A DNA stretch of 64,000 nucleotides from contig JAPXFQ010002850.1 of NCBI GenBank assembly GCA_028564705.1, positions 1,302,001-1,366,000 of the forward strand. Direction: 5' to 3'. This document shows, piece after piece, positions 13,401-23,300 of this stretch. The notes under the pieces were generated by a model, which saw only the letters and a program-made list of their open reading frames with translations, was not told the origin of the DNA and did not search any database. Source of the DNA: Apricaphanius iberus (taxonomy: Eukaryota; Chordata; Actinopteri; Cyprinodontiformes; Aphaniidae). The position numbers were made by a program, and so were the translations under genes. Positions within the stretch are counted from its first letter, which is position 1; each line of letters starts with the position of its first letter.

Positions 13401-16400
13401 ACTAACTTTTTAAAGTATTCCTCAGCAGAAAAAAAATTAACAGGAAAAGTTTTCTAGTTTTTCAAACGCTTCGTGCTCTTCTAAAGTTAACCATTTCCTC
13501 CCCACACTCATTGAAACACAAACACTTATACTTGGTTTCATACAAAAAATTCCTTTTTTAAAAATCACAAGATCCATATACGTTAAAGTCTTTATTCTTC
13601 AACTAACTTTGATATAGGCATCCACTCTAATGTTCAGCTGACCTCTTATGGTAAGTAATGTTTGCAAGTTCAGTGCTCCTGCTGCCACACCTTTAACCTT
13701 ATGGAAGTCAAAACGTGACAACCGATTCTCTTTCACAATGTGTGCCAGCGTTATGAGGAACATTTGCATCTAAACTGGTATAAAACTTACAAGTGTGTCA
13801 ACAAGGGCAGCATTCCCTTCTGCATGTCTGCACATTGGTTGCTAGGAAGCAAACACGTTCATTTGCAGTGATATTTGGAAGCCGAAACCTGTTTTACCTT
13901 GAGGGAGGAGCTACGAGTGAAGTACAAAACTGAGCCACTAAATGAAATTAGCGAGGAACATGAACATAGCAAAAGAACTCTCCTTGAGATGAATACGTAC
14001 ACTATTAAACATACAGGAACCTTTCATTCATTTAACCATTTTGCTTTCCACATTGTAGTACAGTTCAGAGTATATTTGCTATTTGTCTTCATAGAATTAT
14101 TTTGTTTAACTTTTTAACTAATATGGTTAAATCCTTGTATCAATATAAATTCATACTAAAATTAATTTATTTTATCTATTTAACTTCAAATATTTCTATA
14201 CACAGACTCGGCTTTGCCTTTTTTAATATCGGTCGAAAAGTTTAAACTTATACTTATGAGATTTGTACTACTTTTAAATATTTGTAATATTTTTGCTCCT
14301 TTCTATGATGAAGCCCTGAAGGATGTCTTGTTCACTGCAGCCTTTGCAGATAATTTAAGATCCTCCCTTCAGCTTATGGCATTTTTGCTACTTTACATTT
14401 TTATAGATAAGAGGTGCCAAGGCTATTTTACAATCACTACAGAGACAAAATGGTCTTTTTCCCCAACTCACCTGTCCATACTCCACCCATTTCCCATCGT
14501 TGTCCTTCCAGTACCACAACCACTCTGTTGTTAAAATGAAGTGTGGAGGCTTTGAGACAGAGGAGGCAGTGGACAGACGCCGAACTGGAGACCCTCTATA
14601 CATCATTGTTTTGAAGTCCACACAAGGCTCCATTTTTGGTTCACTGCCAAAAGAAATGTAGTTTCCCTTTAAGCTGGGCTGAACCTGAGCACATATCTTT
14701 GTTGTTCAATCACACAAGAAGTGAATGAGTAACTATTGTACCTTTGGAGGGTCAGAAGCCTCAAAAGTAGTGATGCAGGCGCTGGTTGATCTTTGCAGCT
14801 TGTGTCGCTTGACGGATCACAGAATGCCTTCTCAACTTCCTCCATCTTGTCTAAGTCCTTCCAGGTCTTGACAACTTGGTCTAAAACCTGCCATCTGTAA
14901 GGCAGGTGCCAATGGACACGAATGCATTTCTCTGTGGCAGAACGCACATGAAATGACCTTACAGCATGAGACAACTATGAAAAGTCAGTGTACTGTAGGC
15001 GGAAAACATTGCCTCTGTCACAAGCTGATACCTTTGAAGCTGCAGTGTCTGCGAATGAAGAAAAGGCATATTTCCTCACGCTCAGCATCAGTTATTGGTT
15101 TAGGAGGGCTGATCGATTTAGTTGGAGAGCTAGGTTTATTTTCAGGAGGCGCACAGGAAGGCTGCTGAGGACTGATTTTCACCTCTGGAAGCACTAAAGG
15201 AGAGAAGCAATTAAAAAACATAATGTAAAATTCTGTGTCCCTTTGCATGCAGAGAAAAACAGGCCGCCTGTTAAGAAAATAAACTAATAACCTGGAGCAA
15301 GAACTGGCTTCTCCTGTTGACCAGCGATGATGAATTTATTCCTGTAGATTTTGTAAAGGTTTTGAATATTCTCCTCGTTGAATCCCCGTAAAAGCTTCAG
15401 TGCTTGTTCATCAAAAGTATGGGTTCTCTTACAAGAAGAGCCAAACTTGCAGTCTCCCTGCAGGAAGTGCAGGCAGATGTGGAGCTTTTTGCAGGTGGTG
15501 GCGAATTTGCAGGAGCCGAACTGACCATCACCCTTGTTGTAATGTGTACAAACCTACAGAAAAACAGATGGAGAAGAAAATGTAACATCTTCATATGACA
15601 AGACGGGTTTATAGTCTATTATCTGACTACAGTCAGCTAGTCCTACCTCAGGAAGCAGAAAAGGATCGCTCTGTAGTAGGAGCTGCAACAGCTGTTTATC
15701 TGTCAATTTCTGAAGACCATGTCTCTTTAAAAGCAGACGGTTGTGTTGAGAATCCAGACTGTGAGGATTTTTACACTTGTCTCTAAAGAAAACAGTCAAA
15801 AGTTTGTTTTTTTGTTTGTTGTAATCTATTGAAATTTTTGATTAGAAATATTCTTTACACAAACTGTAATACTGACAGACAGTTCAAACAACAATATGGA
15901 TATATTTATGCATTCACAAATTAATTTATTTATATTTTGTTAACATAAGCTTGTTTCTACTCCAAATATAACAAGAGTCTTAATGACTCAATCCAGTTCA
16001 TTTATAAAAAAAGTAAAATTTTACAGTACATACAGTGCCATGCAAAAGTAATCAAGAAAATCTGATGCCAGAGGTATAAATGACACGGCAACCAGCCGAA
16101 AGAAGCAGCTCTTCACAGATTAGAACAAAACTGAAGTTTGACTAAATAAAATGACAATGCATTTCACACTGAATAAACTCTTCCAACAGTAAAACATGGT
16201 GTGCACTACATCAGACTGTAAGGGAGCTCTTCTGTAGCAGGCAGAGGATGGAAATACAGGACAATTTGAAAACCTTACAGAGTGTGTGATAAATTTGATA
16301 TTGAGGCAGAGTTTCGCCTTCCAGCAGGATCATGACCCATCCAGCCAGAGATTAAACGAAATAGTTTAGTTAAAAAATATTAGTGTTAGTGGCTCAGTCA

Positions 16401-18116
16401 CAGTCCAGACCCAAATCCATTAAAATATTTAAATCATGACTTGACAATCAACATTAAGCAGAAAAAGAAAAAAAAGATTCCCTTTCCAGATCGTCTAAAC
16501 TTGTGGAGAGATATGGAGCGCCACCTGGGACATTATTCAGAATTACCTTACATTTACACTTGTGAAATTAAACTCTTCCACATGCTATACTTAAAATCTT
16601 GTACATATACAACAAAAAAGCTTGCATATAAACTAGTTAAAAATATGTATACCTTTCATACACACTGAAAAGCTCACATATAATCTAGTGAAAAGATTAT
16701 CTTTTCATACAAACTAGTGACAAACTCTCATACACACTAGTGTGTGCAATTTTTGATGTAGAAATTCAAAACCTGTAACACCTTTCTTTCACTTTAACGT
16801 TATGCTTCACCATACGCTTTGTCCGTTAAAATCTCAACAAAAAAAATGCAAAAGAGGAAACTACAAACAATAATAAACACATTGATCAAGGTTTTTGAAT
16901 ACTGCTTAATGATGATTTAACTTCTGTTTAAACAACACAATACTGTATGGCCTTTTAATTTTTAGCAATTTTCTGTGAGCATCCAGGGAGTTGAAAGGAA
17001 GCTAAGGCCTCACTACAACTTATTAGAGCTCTTCCAGCTGCTAACCCTGGAGCCAATAATTTATGTTGAGAAGTAACTGAGACCAGAAAAAAACTAAATA
17101 TGAGTATGATAAATATTAAAAGGGTGAGAAAACTTTTGGAATGCACTACAGTGTAGAGATTTGAAAGGAAAACAATGACCAAGGCTGAGGAATAGTGCCA
17201 TCTTCTGGGCGAAATAGTGAAATGACCTGAACTCGCAAGGGGGGAAAAAAGCCAAACAAAACAACTCTCTTCCAAAAAAGGAGCAAGATTTTTGTGATTT
17301 CCAAAAGCTTTTTACGCATAGGTCTGCTAAATGTCAGACTAGTTTATGAATGCGAATTGTAAAATTTTATTTAAGCATGGGCTTGCAAGGTTTTCCTGAA
17401 CACCACATGATAACTAACACACCCTTGTACATAAAAATCTATTTTTAGCTCCCAGGTTTAGGCGAGTTTTTACAAACCGTTTCGCAAAGTTTTGCTTTCT
17501 TGTCAGTTCATATGAGGCGGAAATATTAAACAATTCTACCGGATACAAACATAACATAATTTGTTAATTGTTAAGCCGTCTTTAACAGCCAGAGAAGTTT
17601 TCTAAAAGTGATAAGTTTTTTGAAACCGGAAGGGAATGTTTTAAATAAAGCTTTTTGGGAAGCTTCATGGTAAATTATTAAGAAATCCACAAATAATGCC
17701 ACAAGATGAACAAAACTACACTTTGCTTAATTTTCCATGATACTTTACCAGAGTTACCATGGTGATTTAAATTGGTTGATAAAAGACTAGAACTACAAAC
17801 TTTTCAAGCTAACTTACCCGAATGTGCAGCTTCCAACAACACGGTATCTGCACAGGTGTAAACCATCGCACTGGGTGCACTCCCCAGCTTTTTTCTGGCA
17901 AAGCCTCAGGTTGGTTTTTGCGACTACCAAACTATCGGGCCTGATTAAATTTCCGCTGGTGATCGGTTGTTTTCCTTCTCTAATCGCTATTAAACCGTCA
18001 TCAAAAAGAACCGAGCGCAGCTCTGCGACCCCAAAGCCGAGTTCTAGCAGCTGCTCGAAGTCCAAACATCCGTGGTTTTCACACAGGACCTGAATAATTG
18101 AATTCGTAGATGCCAT
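10453..18116 (-). CDS. parp12: PARP12-like mono-ADP-ribosyltransferase, copy A (692 aa)
   Basis: Eleven exons join in phase to 2079 nt: 17818-18116, 15647-15782, 15292-15553, 15032-15193, 14742-14931, 14472-14643, 11494-11723, 11308-11395, 11075-11205, 10800-10951 and 10453-10709. The start is MASTNSIIQVL; copy B shares the same MAST start. Four CCCH fingers are visible: CRYRVVGSCTFGDKCKNPH (across exons 1-2), two more in exon 3 (the second is CLHFLQGDCKFGSSCKRTH), and CLFFIRRHCSFKEKCIRVH (exons 4-5). WWE-type modules follow (YRWQ, LRWYW-like WLWYWKDNDGKWVEYG; then FQAGKQNYVIHFKD). The catalytic domain has His578 (LFHGTD), Tyr610 (GSYFAKD) and Ile674 (PSIFVIFEK). That is the H-Y-I triad of mono-ADP-ribosylating family members. 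PARP12 is an interferon-induced RNA-binding antiviral and stress factor. The length is near human PARP12 (about 701 aa), without its short C-terminal extension. Nothing looks broken. Orthology to a particular fish parp12 copy is not settled. Confidence 0.9.
16030..16620 (+). repeat. Tc1-like transposon relic in intron 1 of PARP12-like copy A
   Basis: It starts with acagtgccatgcaaaagtaa, the typical terminal motif of fish Tc1-like repeats. It continues with body-like stretches such as ttgtggagagatatggagcg near 16501. No intact transposase frame remains and the right terminus was not identified. Confidence 0.5.
16987..17122 (+). pseudogene. Relic of ccdc113 exon 3 inside PARP12-like copy A intron 1
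   Basis: The plus strand reads GVERKLRPHYNLLELFQLLT, then LEPIIYVEK and a stop. The live ccdc113 exon 3 (30417-30578) reads GTERRHKPESNLSEPPQLLT, then LEQILYVAQ. DNA similarity continues upstream into the intron: both copies have a 'gccttttaatttttag / gccttttatgtttttg' tract before a CAG acceptor. It also continues downstream after a short deletion. Intron flank is present, so this is a DNA-level duplicate and not a processed copy. It is opposite in strand to the host gene, as ccdc113 is to PARP12-like copy B. Only exon 3 is clearly left; a weak echo of exon 4 may sit near 17155-17195. Confidence 0.85.
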
Positions 18117-18229
18117 TCCGAAAGAAGCCTGGACTAATGATTTATGAACTGTAGCTACAGCTGACTTGACCCCATAGACTGTAAAAAAAAAAAAAAAAAA
18201 GACCCTATCCACAACACAACAACACGCCT

Positions 18230-18237
18230 CCTTTTAT
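18230..18237 (-). promoter_or_regulatory. TATA-like box of PARP12-like copy A
   Basis: On the minus strand ATAAAAGG lies 8 bp downstream of the ISRE and about 115 bp before the start codon. A start of transcription near 18200 would follow. Confidence 0.45.
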
Positions 18238-18245
18238 GAAGAAAG

Positions 18246-18257
18246 GAAAACGAAACT
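18246..18257 (-). promoter_or_regulatory. ISRE of PARP12-like copy A
   Basis: The minus strand reads AGTTTCGTTTTCC, a perfect match to the interferon-stimulated response element AGTTTCNNTTTCC bound by the STAT1-STAT2-IRF9 complex or IRFs. It is 130 bp upstream of the ATG at 18116 and next to a TATA-like box. This placement is typical for interferon-stimulated genes and agrees with known induction of PARP12. Confidence 0.8.
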
Positions 18258-19821
18258 TATCAGGCTACAGAGGGCGTTTTGGCTTCTCAAAATCGTTCAA
18301 ACGAGGGCATTTCTAATGTACATTTGGCGTGACAGTGGAAAATTTAACATAAGCTTTGGTTTCAGTTTAATACTTTGAGTTAAACGAGATCTAGCACAAC
18401 CTTACATAGCTACATCATTTAAACACACGAAGCGCTTTTTACGGAAATCTATGAAAGCAGCAGCACAGCACGACACGTCATTGCATCCGCCATATTGTGA
18501 GTGGCAAGTTTTCAAGCGAAAGATGACCACTTGGAAACAGCTTGTTTTATATAAACACTAAATATGAATGAAGAACTAATAACAGCTTTTTATCTGCAAC
18601 AATGCACATCTATATTGTTAAGTTTAGTAATAAGGATAGTATTGACAAACAATAAAAACATACAAACATAAAAGTCGATTTAAAATGAAAGTGTGCACTT
18701 AAATATACTAGGCAACTTCATTGATTTTGTCATTTTTTTGTTATAATAACTTAATGGTATTTAGTTAAGATATTTTGTTTAAATTTAGACAAAAGTTTGG
18801 GGGGTTTGCACTATATAGCATAAACGTATGCGTAAATTACCTTTTAAAAACTTTTTTTGATCATTAAACACAGTGGTCTGAAGGTTTTTGTTTCATCTTA
18901 CTTTAATGTAACTAAATACTGAACCATTAATCCAAATAACACTGGTTAAAAAAACAGACTGAGCTGCTGTAATCCATAGAAGCTATGTCACCTTAAAATA
19001 ATTGTTTTCAGGAGTAATGTTTACTTTTTGTTTTGTTTTGTCACATGTCATCACCAGCACACAGAAAAATCCATGTAGAAATCCATGTAGAGAGCATTAT
19101 CACGCATAAAAACAAAACGAAGCAAAATTTTGGATCCTTAATTCAACCTGAAAACACCAGAGCCCTTCACGAGCTGTTGGCAGCGTTCAACCAAGTCTAT
19201 ACACATCCATGAATGGGTTAATAAAAATTCCCTTTATACACATGCTTTCGGGTGGATATAGCAAGTGCGTACAGAAGGAAGATGACATGGAGTCCACATT
19301 ATGTAATAATTCACACTTATCTTCCAAGAATTCAACAGATACAAAGGTTTACATTCAGCATTAGGGCATCAATTCAAACGTCACCAATACAACATATTAT
19401 ATCCAATGCTGTGCAGAAGCAGGTGTCTGTACTTTTGGTTTATAGAAATACTTGCATTATTAAATAGGTTTATCCGGGTGCATGACAGGTTGAACAATTG
19501 AACAGCTTTTTATTCAGGGTCTCAAGACCACAGCTTCTACGTTAAACTCTATATTCATTTAAATTCTATTTTAAAATCAGTTACAGCTTAAGGAGTCTGT
19601 GAACTCTTTAAAGTGATAAACATCTAAGTAGGAATGAAAATAATTCTCTAGTTTTTGCTAGAAAATGCAAGCATGTTTCAATGTCTCTACATCTTGAGTA
19701 CATTCTAAAGGTTTTTCTTGGCTGCAAATTAGTATATTGATACCTTATCTAAAATCTATCTAAATCAAGTTTGAAATAACCATACATGATATTATTAATA
19801 TTATCAAATCATTGTAATAAT
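18258..19821. other. Spacer between the two PARP12-like genes
   Basis: No exon, RNA gene or clear repeat was recognised in this AT-rich stretch. In particular I found no further ccdc113 fragment upstream of PARP12-like copy A, where a simple tandem duplicate would have placed one. Confidence 0.5.
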
Positions 19822-20110
19822 GGGCTGCACGGTGGCGCAATAGTTAGCACTTTTGCCTTGCCGCAAGAAGGTTGTGGGTTTGTATCCCGGCCCAGGGCCT
19901 TTCTGCATGGAGTTTGCATCCGGCTTCCTCCCACAGTCCAAAAACATGACTGTCAGGTTAATTGATCACTCTAAATTGTCCTGTTGGTGTGTGCGTGTAT
20001 GGTTGTTTGTCCTGTCTGTCTCTATGTGGCCCCGCCTCTCGCCCACTGACAGCTGGAGATAGGCACCCGCGACCCCTGGAGGACTAAGCGGTTCAGAAAA
20101 TGGATGGATA
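19822..20110 (+). mobile_element. tRNA-derived SINE copy
   Basis: The head gggctgcacggtggcgcaat is followed by gcaagaaggttgtgggtttg, the motif tcccacagtccaaaaacatg, and the tail gactaagcggttcagaaaat with GGATGGATA. It is close in sequence to the copy at 50692-51028 and lies just beyond the 3' end of PARP12-like copy B. Confidence 0.8.
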
Positions 20111-20294
20111 TAATAATGTAATAAGTGTCTTTTACTCTACAATACAATATTTTTTGGCTTTAACTCAGGTTGATATTTTACATTTTTGAAAGTCAACTTG
20201 TGATTTTCTTTTATACACCATTTAGTTTTCCTCCCATTATGTATTTATGTATTATGTATTTTCATTTTCTGTAGGGAAAATAAAACGTGTTTTT

Positions 20295-20300
20295 TTTATT
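20295..20300 (-). terminator. AATAAA overlapping the stop codon of PARP12-like copy B
   Basis: On the minus strand the last codons run AAG TAC AAA TAA, and AATAAA covers the stop codon itself. No other clear AATAAA lies in the next 180 bp before the SINE. If used, it would give an almost absent 3' UTR; use is uncertain. Confidence 0.3.
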
Positions 20301-23300
20301 TGTACTTGATAACATACTCTGGATAAATCTGCTGTTTTTCAAAGATCACAAATATGCTGGGGTTGCTAATGGAGTCAACGCAGCTGTCGTAGAGAGCTTT
20401 ACTTCCTGGTTTTGCTGGGGGTCGAACATAGCTGCTGCTCCCCTTTGTGTATTCACCCACCAACACTCGAGCAACAAACATGATCTTGTTCAGACTCCCT
20501 CCTGCCTTAGAATATCTGTCTGAGTAGGATGCATCTCTGGCAAAGTAGCTCCCTAGAAAGGAATAAATTAATGAAATAAGTTATAATATTTTCTTAAATG
20601 CTGCTTTTCAAACACTGATTTTATCATGATATCAACAAAAGGGGATTTTTTTTGTACCTCTCCCATAGGCTGTTCCATGGACACCACACATCCTCCAGTC
20701 AAAGTTTTGATCACAGATGGCACCAACCAAGTTCTTTTCTGTCCCGTGAAACAAAAGCCTCTCATCTACGGGATTTCCTCCATTCCGCTTCTGCATCTGG
20801 TCCTTCTGCCTGAAATGAAGCCATTTAACTTAAACACACAACATAAACAAATCAAGTAATAAATAGGGCAAAATATGGATTCTATGATTAGCAACCACGT
20901 AGTAATCATGCAACGAAAACTGAATGGTTTAACCTTTACCAAAGAACAGGCCACATTTTTTAAAGTGTATTACCACTGAAAGACTTTCCACAAAGAGGGG
21001 TTTTGGATTCTCTTGATGCTCTTAATTCTACCGTGAGGCATGGTGCGCCTGAAATCCACCTCAATATTATAATCTGGGTCAGATGTGGAGAGAAGCACGA
21101 GCTAAAACATGAAAGAAAAGAACCAACACTGCGATATTTATGTTTTATAATATAACAAAATGAAAAAAGAAAACAAAGTACAGGGTGTACAATAGACATA
21201 CCTTATATCCCAAATCTGGCAGTGCTTTCTTGTCCCAGTGAAGTGGAATGTGTTCAGCTGTGGAGGAGCTGTTTGATGATCTGCTACAGTCAACATGAAT
21301 ATAACGGGAAATAGCCAAATAAATTTACAGTACAAGTAATTTATGTAGGAAATAATTCAGACCTATAAAACACAATACCTCTTGAGGTCCTTCACACCCT
21401 GAGCTGACACAAAGCGAGGTCTCCTTCGGATCTTTCTCTTGGTTTGGTATTTTAAGTTCTGCTGACACATCTCCTGGGTTCCTTTTGCACCTTTAAAATG
21501 CAAGGTATATTGTTGTTTGCCTGCCTGGAAAGTTATCTCTGATACTTTGTCTGCCAGGTACATTTTCTCCAGTGTTTCAGAAGTGACTATGGTGTCTCCT
21601 CCACCCTGAAAAAAACAACAAACAAAATGGTTTAGCTTTCCAATATGGAGAATAAAAAGGATTCACTTCCAAAATTGAGAGGGAAATTCCATCCATTATC
21701 TATACTTTTTAGGGTTTTACATGGCTGCAGGGGTGGAGAGGCTGGGGGGAATGGAATCTCCAGCGGGCATCGGGTAAGAGTTTGGGCACATACGCCGGAC
21801 AGATCACCGGTCGGTTGCAGGGTAACATAGAGACACACAGTACCCAGAGGGAACCCCCACATGCACAAAGAGAACAGCTAAAGTGCAAGCAGAAAGACCC
21901 CAGGCCGAAATTCAAACCAAGGACCTTCTTGCTGCAAGGCTATAATGATACCAACCGCACCACTTTGCAGTCTACGAGAAGGAAACACATTCTTGAGAAA
22001 AGCTTCTCAAAAGCAGTGTTTTTGGGGGTAAAGAATTAATATCCAGAGTTGGTTAATTCTGGTCTTAAATCTACGGCACAAATTATGTTATTTTAAATAG
22101 AACTGTTCTTACAGCTTTAGTCACACAGTAAGTGTTGCTGTTTGACTAGAAATAAACATCTGTTCAGTTTTAAAATAACAGTCCACAACGAATATCGAAG
22201 GAAGATGCTTGCTGGAGCTAAGGAAAGTTTATTTATATCTGGTAGACTACAAATACTTAGATTTGATGTCAAAACATCAATTTAAGGCAAGAGATCAACA
22301 TTTTTTTTATTTGTATTGTATGTATTAAAAATTACATGACACACAGTTGAAGTGTACTTATGATGAAAATCACAGACCTTTCCTTTCTTTTTAAGTATGA
22401 TAACTTGGTGTATTGGTGGCTGACAAATACATTTTTGCCCCACTGCATCTTCTGATTAATGAATCTGATCTAGACAGATAAAGGACAGTCTTAACCCAGA
22501 ATTGACTATTTGTTGAGGAAGGCCTTATGCAACCTTGTGTTGTAGTTGCCCTAATGTAGTTTAAACAATCATAAAAAAAGTCTGCAAAGGGAGTAAAAAA
22601 TAAGAATACGTCAAATAACACACTTTGTCCTTCAAGCATAAATTAACTGAAGGGAAAGCTTTTAAAAGAATCATTTAAAATTTTCATTAATTTCTAATCA
22701 CCTTTCCATACTCGATCCATGAACCATTGTCTTCCTTCCAGTACCAAATCCACTGAGTTGTGAGGATGAAGTGTGGGGGATGTAAGACTGAAGATGCTGT
22801 GGACAGGCGACGGACCGGAGACCCTCCACAGGTCATTGTGTTGAAGTCAACAGGCTGCTTAATGTTAGATGCCAATCTGAAAGGAAAGTATATTTCCTGT
22901 AGAGATGAGTGACTGCTACGAACATGTCTTCATATAGCTGGCTTCATAATACTTCATATACGTGATATAATGGCCTTTAGATTTATGAAAGCAAAAAAAA
23001 TTTTTTTTTAAATCAATGGATGGTTTTTATTCGTGGTTTGGGTGTTTATAGATGCAGCAGAGACCCAAATGGCACCACAATGGGATGAAAAATTAGCAAT
23101 TTGCATATCTCCCCTTTAACTTTCCCATCAACTCTGACCGGCTTTCCTGTCACTGCTGAAGAAAAGCTTCCCAACAGCATGATACTGGCACCAACATGTT
23201 CTAGAGCAGGGATCTACAACTTCAGTCCTCATGTGCTGCTGTGTTGCGACTTTTGGATGCATCCCTTCTCCAATGCAATGTATTCAAATTAATGGTTAAT

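Noticed and set aside
10453..18116. Copy A as a pseudogene or as ZC3HAV1 instead of a PARP12-type gene
   Set aside because: All exon joints keep frame over 2079 nt, and the His-Tyr-Ile triad is present; ZC3HAV1, as I recall, lacks a working triad.
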